A stretch of DNA of 64,000 nucleotides from Oceanobacillus kimchii X50 (GTDB taxonomy: Bacteria > Bacillota > Bacilli > Bacillales > Amphibacillaceae), in the NCBI RefSeq assembly GCF_000340475.1, contig NZ_CM001792.1:3124592-3188591 (forward strand), given 5' to 3'. Under the pieces are notes generated by a model, which had not been told where the DNA came from, did no database searches, and saw only the letters and a program-made list of their open reading frames with translations. The stretch's first letter is position 1, and every line of letters begins with the position of its first letter. The position numbers and the translations under genes were made by a program. Shown here one piece after another: positions 42,551 to 51,351 of this stretch.

Positions 42551-42968
42551 ACAATCAATCCTCTCTAGTTTTTTATTAAGTGATTCATGATGTAATTTCG
42601 ATAAGAATATTCACCTCCTAATTTGTAATAAATACAACTCATTTGTAACATATTGGAAAGTAAATATCTATAATTTTTGTAAAATTTCATCAAATTGGAA
42701 AAATGATGTTTAATATACGTAAATATCGGTATCAAAGTAAGAATACAAATTTTATTGTTTGGATTACAGGAAAGTCTTGGCTTTGATTGTAATGAAAGAC
42801 GGCGACCCCTGCAGGAAAAGCACGAGCTTCAGCTAACTTGAAAAGTGGTCGTCTTTTCAAGTTAGCTGAAGCCGTGCCTGCGGTAAGCATCCGTCTGCAA
42901 TGGAAATCAAATATCACGACATTCGGATTTTATAGCAAATATATTAAATTAGGAAATTGATTCATGTA
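42551..42968. other. 418-bp intergenic region between mntP and the S1 protease
   Basis: It holds the family 2 repeat (42784-42909) and about 230 bases of very AT-rich sequence upstream of the protease, where its promoter should lie. I could not pick a clear -35/-10 pair. Confidence 0.5.
42784..42909. repeat. MITE-like palindromic repeat, family 2 (copy E)
   Basis: This 126-bp element has ends TGATTGTAATGAAAGACGG and CCGTCTGCAATGGAAATCA, imperfect terminal inverted repeats. In the centre a perfect 20-bp inverted repeat (42826-42845 with 42853-42872) has a 7-base loop, enough for a very stable hairpin or cruciform. It is related to the copy at 36116-36243 in inverse orientation. Confidence 0.9.
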
Positions 42969-43517
42969 CTAACTAAATAAAATAAATATACCAAATCCAC
43001 AAAGTATACTTCCTCCAAGAAGTTGACTATACACCCCTAAAAACCTATACACTTTACGACCAATCAGCATCCCCAGCCATGTGACAAAACAGCTGATAAG
43101 GCCGAAAGCTAAAAGAGTAACAAGAATTTGAACTCCAGATATTCCAAGTCCCAGTCCAACTGTAAAACTATCTAAGCTAACACTGAATGCTATTATCCAC
43201 AGTCCTACACCCACCGGCTGCCAACGAAACCCTTCCGTTAAATGAAAAGCAGAAAAAAACATATGTGCACCTATTAAAAATAGTAGTACCCCGCTAGCAA
43301 GCGATGTCCATTGACCGATTTGCTCGGAAATAACTTGTCCAAGCAACATACCCGCCAAAGGCATTAACATGTGTAAAAGTCCAATCGTTAACCCAATATA
43401 CGCAATCCGTTTTAATCGTAATTGTTGCATTCCTAGACCCAAGCTAACTGAAAATCCATCCATGCTTAAGCCAATTGCTAATAAAATGATTGATATATAT
43501 TCCGTTGAAAAAGTCAT
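42969..43517 (-). CDS. mntP: Manganese efflux pump MntP
   Basis: This 182-residue protein has six spans and two internal repeats, each with the family motif: GLSMDGFSVSLGLG (about 16-29) and SVSLDSFTVGLGLG (about 113-126), with the Asp residues used for manganese export. The B. subtilis orthologue is ywlD and occupies the same position by ywlC. A manganese riboswitch (yybP-ykoY) often precedes such genes; I see none in the 164 bases upstream. Confidence 0.93.
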   Translation of the reverse strand: MTFSTEYISIILLAIGLSMDGFSVSLGLGMQQLRLKRIAYIGLTIGLLHMLMPLAGMLLGQVISEQIGQWTSLASGVLLFLIGAHMFFSAFHLTEGFRWQPVGVGLWIIAFSVSLDSFTVGLGLGISGVQILVTLLAFGLISCFVTWLGMLIGRKVYRFLGVYSQLLGGSILCGFGIFILFS

Positions 43518-43638
43518 TCAATTTCCCCCTAGGACATGCTAATACACTATATGCATGAATAAGAAGGCTTATGAATACCTGTTTATAATAATTTTAGTAC
43601 CCTTGTATCCGTACAAGGAAAATAACTCGACCATAAAA

Positions 43639-43674
43639 GAAATGGATTGTGTGTAAAAAGTTTCAATTCATTTC
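43639..43674 (-). terminator. Terminator of ywlC
   Basis: GAAATGAATTG and CAATCCATTTC pair over 11 bases with one mismatch; TTTTATGG follows on the minus strand, just past the ywlC stop. Confidence 0.7.
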
Positions 43675-43681
43675 GGATTCT

Positions 43682-44701
43682 TTACTTAATTGTCGAGTCA
43701 GAAGCTTTACGTAATCGATTCATAATTGCTTGGCCCATTCCCGTTTCGGGGAAAGACTCACAAATAATAATATCTACTGCTTGTTGTTTAAAATAACGCA
43801 AGCCATCATAAAGGCTTGATGCAATCTCTTCCATCGAATCACCTAGCTGATAGATATTATCATGAGATAATTGAATTGCAGATTGATTGGAACATAATAC
43901 ACCAACTCTATGATTGTTTTGCTGTTCTTTCTCAATCAACTTTTGGAATCCATTACTATCACCTTCAAAAATCCATAAAGGAACCTCTGGGGCATAATGC
44001 TTATACTTCAATCCTGGAGCTTTCGGTTTCCCTTCACCATCTATAATTCCTGGATCAACCATAACGTGTCCAACCACGCTCTCTAAATTCTCTTTCGTAA
44101 CTCCACCTGGGCGAAGTATCACTGGAATCTCTTGTGTACAATCAATAACAGTGGATTCCAACCCAACTCCTGTTGGGCCACCATCGACGAGTCCTGCAAT
44201 TCTTCCTTCAAGATCTTCAAAAACATGATCAGCTGTTGTCGGGCTAGGTTTTCCAGAAATATTTGCACTCGGTGCTGCAATCGGAGTATCCACTTCCTTT
44301 AATAATTGTAATGCTATAGGATGATTCGGTATACGTACACCGATTGTATCAAGTCCTGCTGTTACATTTGAAGCACATGTCCCATTACTTGGTAAAATAA
44401 ACGTCAACGGGCCCGGAGAAAAATGAGCAATTAATTTATCCACATAGGCTGGTACAAAAGTAACTAGACGTTGTAATTGTTCTTTTGTAGCCACATGAGC
44501 TATAAGTGGATTATCCCCCGGTCTACCCTTTGCTTGAAAAATATTAGAAACCGCTTGTGAATTTGTGGCATCCGCACCTAATCCGTACACTGTCTCTGTT
44601 GGGAAAGCTACCGTTTGACCGGATCTCAGTACAGCTGCAGCTTCCTTTATATAATCTTGATTCTTGTCTATATCATTCATATTCCATCGTTTCGTAGTCA
44701 T
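43682..44701 (-). CDS. ywlC: L-threonylcarbamoyladenylate synthase (Sua5/YwlC type)
   Basis: This 339-residue protein has an N-terminal TsaC/YrdC domain (about 15-205, KGRPGDNPLIAHV and APSANISGKPSPT) and a C-terminal Sua5 domain after the linker APGLKYKHYAP. It makes threonylcarbamoyl-AMP for the t6A37 tRNA modification. The start has AGAGGT nine bases upstream. Just upstream lies a cluster of DnaA boxes, as reported for B. subtilis ywlC. Confidence 0.94.
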   Translation of the reverse strand: MTTKRWNMNDIDKNQDYIKEAAAVLRSGQTVAFPTETVYGLGADATNSQAVSNIFQAKGRPGDNPLIAHVATKEQLQRLVTFVPAYVDKLIAHFSPGPLTFILPSNGTCASNVTAGLDTIGVRIPNHPIALQLLKEVDTPIAAPSANISGKPSPTTADHVFEDLEGRIAGLVDGGPTGVGLESTVIDCTQEIPVILRPGGVTKENLESVVGHVMVDPGIIDGEGKPKAPGLKYKHYAPEVPLWIFEGDSNGFQKLIEKEQQNNHRVGVLCSNQSAIQLSHDNIYQLGDSMEEIASSLYDGLRYFKQQAVDIIICESFPETGMGQAIMNRLRKASDSTIK

Positions 44702-44756
44702 TCCGTAACCTCTTTTCTACGTTTCTATTTTAGTAGAAGCCGACTAGAAACGCAAA

Positions 44757-44789
44757 AAAGTGAATAATCCTTCATGATTATCCACTTTT
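44757..44789 (-). terminator. Terminator of the ywlB-like gene, built from inverted DnaA boxes
   Basis: GATTATTCACTTT and its near-complement form a 13-bp stem with one mismatch and a 6-base loop; TTTTTTG follows on the minus strand. Both arms contain one-mismatch DnaA boxes. Confidence 0.75.
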
Positions 44790-44871
44790 CCACACGAACT
44801 TATCCACATTGTTGTTTTTGTTCACAGGTTATCCCTATTTATACACAGGTGGCTGTGTATACTGTGTGTAA
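44759..44871. promoter_or_regulatory. DnaA-box cluster upstream of ywlC
   Basis: Against TTATNCACA I count eight sites in 113 bp: exact TTATCCACA (44800-44808) and TTATACACA (44839-44847). One-mismatch sites are TTATTCACT (minus, 44759-44767), TTATCCACT (44779-44787), TTGTTCACA (44818-44826), GTATACACA (minus, 44854-44862) and TTACACACA (minus, 44863-44871). TTATCCCTA (44829-44837) has two mismatches. Such a density is far above chance. DnaA-box clusters, including one near ywlC, are known in B. subtilis as sites that titrate or remodel DnaA and control ywlC. Confidence 0.85.
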
Positions 44872-44877
44872 CTCCTA

Positions 44878-45279
44878 TTATGATACGTTATACGTCCACC
44901 AATTTCCTTTTTTATGCTGGTCTATTTTCCTCACTTCAATTTGCTCTTCACGCTTAAACTGCAATGCTTCTAGAAGGATATCCACAACTGGCTGATGACT
45001 ATGCACATATACACATTTTGCTTCAATTTTTCTAGCTATTACAAGAATTCCTTCTAATAAGACAGGAAGTTTTCTTGCTTCCGATTGCGTTATATACAAT
45101 TGTTTTAACCAAAACGCATGATCTTCCATTGGTTCTAACACAAAACAACCATCAATTCTACCATTCATTTCAACTACGTATCCGTGTGTCAATAGACAGT
45201 CTTTCGATACATTTTCATTTCTATCGAGAAAATCATTCACTGCTTGTTTTTCCGCTTCTTCTACTTTTAAAATTTGCAT
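44878..45279 (-). CDS. GNAT-like acetyltransferase (YwlB-like)
   Basis: This 133-residue protein begins MQILKVEEAEKQAVNDFL. It has a GNAT-like pattern: a strand with GYVVEMNGRIDGCFVLEP, then WLKQLYIT, a helix, and CVYVHSHQPVVDILL. The acetyl-CoA loop is not sharply conserved. Position between spoIIR and ywlC fits B. subtilis ywlB, an acetyltransferase of unknown substrate. Confidence 0.65.
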   Translation of the reverse strand: MQILKVEEAEKQAVNDFLDRNENVSKDCLLTHGYVVEMNGRIDGCFVLEPMEDHAFWLKQLYITQSEARKLPVLLEGILVIARKIEAKCVYVHSHQPVVDILLEALQFKREEQIEVRKIDQHKKGNWWTYNVS

Positions 45280-45354
45280 GTGATCACCTCTATTAAAAGT
45301 TTAGTAGATAATCTTTCATCTAATTATTGTTATTCTATGCAAATAATAGAGAAA

Positions 45355-45954
45355 CTATGACCATCCTAACCATTCAAATAAAAAGAATTTCACCTCTGTC
45401 TCCTCTTCTTCCTCTACTTCATGTTCTTCGCCTTCAGCTGCAACAGACGTTCCGTTGAAGAAATCAAGAAAGCATAAAGGCGGGAATAATACACACCACC
45501 AATTCGAACCTGATCCTTCACCTAGCGTTACTAGAATTGCCTCATATTCTCCTGCTGGATATAAATAGTTTCCATATAATTTTGCCGGAAATGATATGTT
45601 TTCACCATATTCTACAGTGTATCCAACATTTTCCTCTTCTTCGATTAACGCTTCATCAACCACTGTTTCTAATTCTGAGATTCTTGATTGAATTAGTTTC
45701 CTTGCCTCATGAATATCATCAATATCTTTTACCCACTCAGTAACTACTTCATTAATTTCATCACGCACTTTGTGTTTTATTTCTTGATCACTATCACTAT
45801 CACTATTTGCTAAAATTCGAAGACGAATCGCTTCGTCAGGAATGACTTGATATCCTGTATCCTCTTTAGAATCAGAACTAGATGTAAAAGCAACTAACGG
45901 TATAAGAAAAAATAATCCTACTAATAATCCTAATAAGAGCCAAAGCTTTTTCAT
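45355..45954 (-). CDS. spoIIR: Stage II sporulation protein R
   Basis: This 199-residue protein has an N-terminal signal or anchor (about 1-25), then the SpoIIR core: IPDEAIRLRILANSDSDSDQEIKHKVRD and YPAGEYEAILVTLGEGSGSNWWCVLFPPLCFLD (in parts). It is secreted from the forespore and triggers SpoIIGA to process pro-sigma-E in the mother cell. Start ATG 45954 follows GGGAG at eight bases; the longer frame has no site. A sigma-F-like promoter lies upstream. Confidence 0.95.
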   Translation of the reverse strand: MKKLWLLLGLLVGLFFLIPLVAFTSSSDSKEDTGYQVIPDEAIRLRILANSDSDSDQEIKHKVRDEINEVVTEWVKDIDDIHEARKLIQSRISELETVVDEALIEEEENVGYTVEYGENISFPAKLYGNYLYPAGEYEAILVTLGEGSGSNWWCVLFPPLCFLDFFNGTSVAAEGEEHEVEEEEETEVKFFLFEWLGWS

Positions 45955-45984
45955 AAAAAAATCTCCCTTCCATCTGTTCATCAA

Positions 45985-46014
45985 CAGTCTGGACAAGGAG
46001 GTGATTATTTATAC
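45985..46014 (-). promoter_or_regulatory. Candidate sigma-F promoter of spoIIR
   Basis: GTATA (46010-46014), 15 bases, then GTCCAGACTG (45985-45994): the G, A, A and T core of the sigma-F -10 and the exact -35 pentamer. It has the same geometry as the site found for spoIIQ. spoIIR is a sigma-F gene in B. subtilis. Confidence 0.5.
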
Positions 46015-46055
46015 TATGAATCTATGAATTTATTTCTTTAGCTAATAGAAAAGTT

Positions 46056-46222
46056 CAAAGAGATCACAAACTCCGCTTATCCTACGGCGGCTGGTGAGCT
46101 TCCTGATGCTTATGCATCAGGGTTTGCTCTTTAGCCTCTCCCATGACAAGGAAGACCTCGACAGCATTGCATCGCACGCAGAAAATCGATTTTTAATTTT
46201 CAAGGAATCTCCGTATATTTCT
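46056..46222. repeat. MITE-like repeat, family 1 (copy B)
   Basis: It ends in GTATATTTCT like copy A, and 46150-46222 is about 95 per cent identical to copy A inverted (GACAAGGAAGAC, TCGACAGCATTGCATCGCACG, read in parts). The other end has lost the AGAAATATAC repeat, and its border is approximate. It contains the GGTGAGC hairpin region. Confidence 0.8.
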
Positions 46223-46289
46223 TATTCTAACTACCATCCTTCTTTTGACCAAAACTTTTGGTTATAACGCAATTTCTTTATATCTATTC

Positions 46290-47153
46290 TTATCCTTTTA
46301 TTACATTCGCTAATAAAATTCGGTCTTTTTCATTTATATCTTTAATAGTACATACTTCTCTTGAAGGTAGGTTCTGTCTAATCATGTTTGTAATCGCTGC
46401 TGATTGATCAAATCCGATCTCAAGAGCTAAAATCGATTGCTCTGATAATTTCATGGTCTGCATTTGTCTTAAAATAGCATGATACGCAGCTAAGCCATTA
46501 TTCTCTGCAAACAATGCTAATTCAGGATCAAAATTTTTCACCGTATCTTGTAACTCTTCAGATTTTGACGAAGGTATATACGGCGGGTTGGAAACGACGA
46601 TATCTGCTGTTTGATTTAAACCTAAAAATGGTTCTAAAAAGTTTCCTTCCAGAAAAGTGACTTCCGCTTGCAGCGCCTGAGCATTTCTTTTTGCAACCGA
46701 TAATGCTTTATCTGAAATATCCGTTGCAAAAACGCGTGATCCAGCAAGCTCAAGCGCTAATGTTATCGCAATTACTCCACTACCAGTTCCAACATCGACA
46801 ATAGTTAAAGGTTTATCCATTGTATGCGCCTGTTGGATTACTTGTTGGACTAATTCTTCTGTTTCTGGACGGGGAATTAAAACATGTTGATTTACTTCAA
46901 ATTCACGTCCATAAAAATGTTCTACTTTCGTTAAATGTTGAACTGGAACTCCTGTCTCTACGTGCGTAAAGATGTCTTTTTCAAATGCCTCGATGGTATT
47001 TTTATCAATGGAATCTCTCCATCTCATTAACAATTTCTCTTTTGTTATTTGTAAATGATGTAACAAGAGAATCTCTGCTACTTTTGGCTCGCGTCCAGCC
47101 TTTTCTAAAAAAAGAGAAGCCCGTTGAAGGACTTCATAACATTTATCACTCAT
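46290..47153 (-). CDS. prmC: Release factor glutamine methyltransferase PrmC
   Basis: This 287-residue protein has an N-terminal helical domain and a SAM-dependent methyltransferase fold: VDVGTGSGVIAITLAL (motif I) and VSNPPYIPSS (the NPPY motif that holds the target Gln). It methylates the Gln of the GGQ motif in release factors. It starts four bases after prfA, its substrate's gene. Confidence 0.95.
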   Translation of the reverse strand: MSDKCYEVLQRASLFLEKAGREPKVAEILLLHHLQITKEKLLMRWRDSIDKNTIEAFEKDIFTHVETGVPVQHLTKVEHFYGREFEVNQHVLIPRPETEELVQQVIQQAHTMDKPLTIVDVGTGSGVIAITLALELAGSRVFATDISDKALSVAKRNAQALQAEVTFLEGNFLEPFLGLNQTADIVVSNPPYIPSSKSEELQDTVKNFDPELALFAENNGLAAYHAILRQMQTMKLSEQSILALEIGFDQSAAITNMIRQNLPSREVCTIKDINEKDRILLANVIKG

Positions 47154-47157
47154 TTAA

Positions 47158-48228
47158 TTACTCACCTATTTGCTCTAATTTTTTCGTTTGTTCTTCCATT
47201 ACTAAAGCATCGATAAATTCATCTAATTTCCCTTGCATAATTTGGTCCAATTTTTGAATTGTTAGACCGATTCGGTGATCTGTTACACGATTTTGCGGGA
47301 AATTATACGTTCGGATACGTTCGGAACGGTCTCCTGATCCAACTGCAGATTTACGATTTTCATCATATTCCGCTTGTGCTTCTTGTTGGAATTTATCATA
47401 AATACGTGCACGCAATACTTTCATTGCTTTTTCTTTATTTTTAATTTGTGATTTCTCATCTTGAATGGATACTACAATTCCAGTAGGTACATGTGTAAGT
47501 CGAACAGCAGACATCGTTGTATTTACACTTTGGCCACCTGGTCCACTAGATGCAAAGGTATCGACACGAATATCCTTATCATGAACTTCTACTTCCACTT
47601 CTTCCGCTTCAGGAAGTACAGCTACGGTTGCTGTTGAAGTATGTATACGTCCACCAGATTCTGTTTCTGGAACCCGCTGCACCCGATGAGCCCCATTTTC
47701 GTATTTTAGCTTCGAATAAACATCGGATCCATTAATCATAAAGATGACCTCTTTATATCCGCCTACACCTGTAGAACTTGCTTCCATAACTTCAATCTTC
47801 CACCCTTGGTGTTCCGCATAACGAGAATACATTCGATATAAATCACCAGCAAATAAAGCAGCCTCGTCTCCACCCGCAGCACCACGAATCTCCATAAATA
47901 CGTTCTTATCATCGTTTGGGTCTTTTGGTAATAGAAGAATCTTCATACTTGATTCTAGTTCTTCTCTTCGTCCGTTTAATTCAGAGATTTCTGCTTTCAC
48001 CATTTCATACATTTCATCATCTAATTTATCTTCCATCATTTCTTTTGCATCGGTTAACTGTTCGGTGACCTCTTTATACTCACGATAAGCTTGAACGACG
48101 TCTTCTAAGCCAGATTGCTCTTTAGAGTACTCACGAAGTTTTTTAGAATCATTAATAACTTCCGGGTCACTAAGCATTTCATTTAATTTATTATATCTGT
48201 CCTCTAATGATTGTAAACGATCTAACAT
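47158..48228 (-). CDS. prfA: Peptide chain release factor 1
   Basis: This 356-residue RF1 has the GGQ motif at 231-233 ([11 protein letters not shown]) and the PxT-type anticodon-like motif PET at 187-189, which reads UAA and UAG. Length is standard. It is cotranscribed with prmC, which modifies Gln233. Confidence 0.97.
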   Translation of the reverse strand: MLDRLQSLEDRYNKLNEMLSDPEVINDSKKLREYSKEQSGLEDVVQAYREYKEVTEQLTDAKEMMEDKLDDEMYEMVKAEISELNGRREELESSMKILLLPKDPNDDKNVFMEIRGAAGGDEAALFAGDLYRMYSRYAEHQGWKIEVMEASSTGVGGYKEVIFMINGSDVYSKLKYENGAHRVQRVPETESGGRIHTSTATVAVLPEAEEVEVEVHDKDIRVDTFASSGPGGQSVNTTMSAVRLTHVPTGIVVSIQDEKSQIKNKEKAMKVLRARIYDKFQQEAQAEYDENRKSAVGSGDRSERIRTYNFPQNRVTDHRIGLTIQKLDQIMQGKLDEFIDALVMEEQTKKLEQIGE

Positions 48229-48320
48229 CGGACATACACCTCTTTCTAATTAACAGTATCATTATAGTATATGGGAGTCCCTGGGTCAATTTAACATCCA
48301 TGTTAAGCTCGTACAAAAAA

Positions 48321-48352
48321 GGATAGTATAAGTTTTCATTACTTACCTATCC
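48321..48352 (-). terminator. Terminator of tdk
   Basis: GGATAG/CTATCC with an inner AAGT/ACTT stem, followed by TTTTTTG on the minus strand, just past the tdk stop. Confidence 0.7.
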
Positions 48353-48369
48353 ATGCTTATTTTTGACTA

Positions 48370-48993
48370 TTAACTTTTTAATGCATCCCATGATTTTGTT
48401 GCAAAATTATTTTCTGGGCGAAAAGGAACTTCATGATGATGTCTACATCTAGGTTCATAAGATTCAGAAGCACCAACCAAAATGATAGGGTCGTTATATG
48501 AAGCTGGCTTGCCGTCAATAAGTCGTTGTGTACGACTTGCAGGTGAGCCGCATATCGGGCAAATGGCATTTAATTTCGTTACAGACTCTGCTAATGCCAT
48601 AATCTTCGGGACAGGTTCAAAGGGTTCTCCGCGAAAATCTAAATCGAGACCTGCTACCATTACACGGACACCTCGATTAGCAAGTTCCTCTATTACATCT
48701 ACGACATTATTATCAAAGAATTGAACCTCATCAATCCCTACAATCTCTATATGTTTATCAACATCTTCTAATATTTCAACAGCATCGTGAATTGGACGTG
48801 CCATAGTAGAAGTTCCATCATGTGACACGATTGCTTTATCATCATAGCGATCATCGATTGCTGGTTTATACACTCTTACATTAATATGGGCATATGTCGC
48901 ACGACGTACGCGACGAATTAATTCTTCTGATTTCCCAGAAAACATACTTCCACAAATTAATTCTACCCAGCCATTTTGTTTCATTACATACAT
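48370..48993 (-). CDS. tdk: Thymidine kinase
   Basis: This 207-residue type II thymidine kinase has P-loop [16 protein letters not shown] near the N-terminus, IDEVQFF, and zinc-finger cysteines (CPICG and later CRHH). The lasso Tyr region ([20 protein letters not shown], in parts) is intact. Start ATG 48993 lies seven bases after GAGGGGA; an upstream extension lacks a site. Confidence 0.96.
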   Translation of the reverse strand: MYVMKQNGWVELICGSMFSGKSEELIRRVRRATYAHINVRVYKPAIDDRYDDKAIVSHDGTSTMARPIHDAVEILEDVDKHIEIVGIDEVQFFDNNVVDVIEELANRGVRVMVAGLDLDFRGEPFEPVPKIMALAESVTKLNAICPICGSPASRTQRLIDGKPASYNDPIILVGASESYEPRCRHHHEVPFRPENNFATKSWDALKS

Positions 48994-49165
48994 GTGAAGA
49001 TCCCCTCTCAAGATATTCCTCCGTACGAGATTGTGCAAAAAGTCCGGTGAAACAAACACTTCAGGACATTCTCCTTAAACAAGCACTCGTAAGTATATGT
49101 AGATGATATATATTTCATCCCGACATCATATGTAGCTTATTTTAACAATAATGAAAGTAAAAAAA

Positions 49166-49190
49166 CAGGCAAAATTAGACATTTTGCCTG
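49166..49190. terminator. Bidirectional terminator after rpmE2
   Basis: CAGGCAAAAT/ATTTTGCCTG stem with a 5-base loop and T runs on both strands. A second palindrome, TTCAACGTAA/TTACGTTGAA, lies at 49207-49228 between it and the rpmE2 stop. Confidence 0.85.
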
Positions 49191-49236
49191 CCTTTTTTAG
49201 GAAGCCTTCAACGTAATCTTACGTTGAATAGCATTC

Positions 49237-49482
49237 TTATTGAAGATTATATTTTTTCTTAAAGCGATCCACACGTCCGCCGACTTTGTCAGCTTTTTGC
49301 TTACCAGTGTAGAACGGGTGAGAATCAGAACTGATTTCTACTTTAATTAATGGGTATGTGTTTCCATCTTCCCATTCAATTGTTTCATCAGATTCTTTTG
49401 TAGAACCACTTAAGAATTTGAAATTCGTACTAGTATCTAGAAATACTACTTTTTTGTACTCTGGATGAATATCCTTTTTCAT
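49237..49482 (-). CDS. rpmE2: Ribosomal protein L31, type B (zinc-free)
   Basis: This 81-residue L31 begins [14 protein letters not shown] and ends [24 protein letters not shown]. It has no Cys residues, unlike zinc-binding type A L31 with CxxC, and has the type B insertion ([21 protein letters not shown], in parts). The start follows AGGAGCGG. In B. subtilis the gene next to rho is the zinc-binding rpmE, so here the zinc-independent form holds that locus. Confidence 0.95.
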   Translation of the reverse strand: MKKDIHPEYKKVVFLDTSTNFKFLSGSTKESDETIEWEDGNTYPLIKVEISSDSHPFYTGKQKADKVGGRVDRFKKKYNLQ

Positions 49483-49612
49483 TGTATTTCCGCTCCTTTT
49501 TGCCCTGAGTCCCTTGGAAACAGAGTTATTGTAAGAGTCGTCATAGGCGGTTGGGTACACCTTTTCTAAACTCACATAGAAAGATTATAACAGTCTCCGG
49601 TTCTAAATGCAA
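49483..49612 (-). promoter_or_regulatory. Strong sigma-A promoter and leader of rpmE2
   Basis: TTGCAT (49607-49612), a 17-base spacer and TATAAT (49584-49589) form a near-consensus promoter. About 95 bases of leader follow before ATG 49482, with short complementary segments (CTCTGTTTCC/GGGACTCAGGG). This could be an autoregulatory L31 leader, but I cannot fold it rigorously here. Confidence 0.65.
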
Positions 49613-49645
49613 CAGGAGTATGTCATTCATTTTATTAAAATAGAA

Positions 49646-50926
49646 CTATCGAGAAATCCCTTTTCGTTTCATTTCTTCTTCCATTAATTGAAGAAATTCT
49701 TCATTGCTTTTCGATTGCTTTAATCGTTTTAAGAAACGGTCTAAGAAATCATGGGAATCCTGCATTGTTTTACGAATTGCCCACATTTTATCAAGATGAC
49801 TTTTATCAACTAGTAACTCTTCTTTACGTGTACCCGAACGCATAATATCTATCGCTGGGAAAATTCGTCGGTCGGCAAGATGACGATCGAGATGCAGTTC
49901 CATATTACCTGTACCTTTAAATTCTTCATAGATCACATCATCCATGCGTGATCCGGTATCAACAAGAGCAGTTGCAAGAATTGTAAAACTACCACCCTCT
50001 TCAATATTTCGGGCAGCACCAAAGAATCGTTTTGGACGGTGAAATGCTGCAGGGTCAATACCACCAGAAAGCGTTCGTCCACTCGGAGGAATAACTAGGT
50101 TATACGCTCTTGCTAGACGAGTAATACTATCCATAAGTACAATGACATCCCGCTTGTGTTCAACTAAACGCATTGCGCGCTCTAATACTAATTCAGAAAC
50201 CTTAATATGGCTTTCTGGAACCTCATCAAACGTAGAGCTAACTACGTCGACATCGGCCGAGACAGAGCGTTCAATATCTGTTACTTCTTCAGGTCGCTCA
50301 TCTACTAATAAAATTATCAATTTCGCATGAGGATGATTTTTAGAGATGCTGTTTGCGATTTCTTTAATCAACATTGTCTTACCAGCTTTTGGCGGCGCAA
50401 CAATTAATCCACGCTGACCAAAACCTACTGGAGTCATCAAGTCCATAATTCTTGTAGATAGTTGATTTGTTTTTGTCTCGAGTTGTATCGTACGATTTGG
50501 ATATAGAGCTGTTAATGCAGGAAAATGAACACGTTCTTTTGAAGAATCAGGATCTTCATCATTAACTGCATCGACATGAAGTAATCCATAATATCTTTCA
50601 TTTTCTTTAGGTGGACGTACCTTACCTGAAACTTTATCACCGTTTCTTAAATCAAATCGACGTATTTGGGAAGCAGAAATATAGATATCTTCTGCACTTG
50701 GAGAATAATTGATCGGACGAAGAAAACCGAAACCTTCAGAAGGTATAATTTCAAGGATGCCATCCATAAATAGAAATCCATCTTTTTCCGCTTGTGCTTT
50801 TAGAATAGCAAAAATTAGTTCCTTTTTGGTCAGCTTAGCATAATAAGAAACTTTATATTCCTTTGCCAACGCATAAATTTCCTTTAATGTCATTGTCTCT
50901 AAATTAGAGATTGTTAATGTTTCCAC
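49646..50926 (-). CDS. rho: Transcription termination factor Rho
   Basis: This 426-residue hexameric helicase has the N-terminal RNA-binding OB fold (about 50-125, [15 protein letters not shown]), Walker [16 protein letters not shown], the Q-loop region and [20 protein letters not shown]. The start is GTG with GGTGA upstream. The promoter candidate is about 250 bases upstream, giving a long leader. Confidence 0.96.
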   Translation of the reverse strand: METLTISNLETMTLKEIYALAKEYKVSYYAKLTKKELIFAILKAQAEKDGFLFMDGILEIIPSEGFGFLRPINYSPSAEDIYISASQIRRFDLRNGDKVSGKVRPPKENERYYGLLHVDAVNDEDPDSSKERVHFPALTALYPNRTIQLETKTNQLSTRIMDLMTPVGFGQRGLIVAPPKAGKTMLIKEIANSISKNHPHAKLIILLVDERPEEVTDIERSVSADVDVVSSTFDEVPESHIKVSELVLERAMRLVEHKRDVIVLMDSITRLARAYNLVIPPSGRTLSGGIDPAAFHRPKRFFGAARNIEEGGSFTILATALVDTGSRMDDVIYEEFKGTGNMELHLDRHLADRRIFPAIDIMRSGTRKEELLVDKSHLDKMWAIRKTMQDSHDFLDRFLKRLKQSKSNEEFLQLMEEEMKRKGISR

Positions 50927-51177
50927 TAAATCACCACGCCTGTCTAAATTCTTGTTTTATTACATGATTTTGTTTATTTAATTTCACTAAAACGCATATT
51001 CCTTATTGATTGTCCATCTAAATTGGAAGGTTACTAGAAGATTGTTTGAGTTTAACAGAAGCGATTCGAAGTTGTTTTAAGAGGTTGTTCAAAAGATTAT
51101 CGCTTTTGAAAACACACTTTTATTCTTAGTTGTATTCAACCAGACTAACCTATTCTTGCCTATATTAAACATCTATT

Positions 51178-51206
51178 ATCATACTCTTTTAGAAGTAAAG
51201 ATTCAA
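51178..51206 (-). promoter_or_regulatory. Candidate sigma-A promoter of rho
   Basis: TTGAAT (51201-51206), 17 bases, TATGAT (51178-51183), each matching the consensus at five of six positions or nearly so. Confidence 0.55.
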
Positions 51207-51297
51207 TAGACTTTTTTGTCAAATATTAGAGGAAATTTTGGAAAGGAATTACAAATGTAGAAGTTGTCCCCAAAATATGTCGATTATATTTTTTAGA

Positions 51298-51313
51298 TGT
51301 TAGAATTCTAACA
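51298..51313. other. 16-bp perfect palindrome between glpX and rho
   Basis: TGTTAGAATTCTAACA reads the same on both strands. It lies 39 bases after the glpX stop and upstream of the rho promoter. It could be an operator or part of a weak terminator (ATCTAAAAAATA follows on the minus strand). It matches no regulator box that I recognise. Confidence 0.5.
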
Positions 51314-51351
51314 AAGCAAATCGTTTATTGGGAACACCTTCTATTTTTAAA

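Larger units (their letters stand above)
45955..46289. other. 335-bp region between prmC and spoIIR
   Basis: It contains the spoIIR sigma-F candidate (45985-46014) and a family 1 repeat (46056-46222). No gene is visible, and I see no clear terminator for prmC, unless the repeat's own hairpin serves. Confidence 0.5.
50927..51351. other. 425-bp region between glpX and rho, probable rho leader
   Basis: It holds the rho promoter candidate (51178-51206), a 16-bp perfect palindrome (51298-51313), and a leader of about 245 bases with no intrinsic terminator and no ORF. Rho autoregulation through its leader is known in other bacteria. Confidence 0.5.

Noticed and set aside
42732..42917. 61-codon frame across the family 2 repeat
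   Set aside because: It reads through a palindromic repeat and lacks a ribosome site.
43518..43681. Manganese riboswitch (yybP-ykoY) for mntP
   Set aside because: The leader upstream of mntP is only partly structured and lacks the conserved loop motifs; this interval also includes the ywlC terminator.
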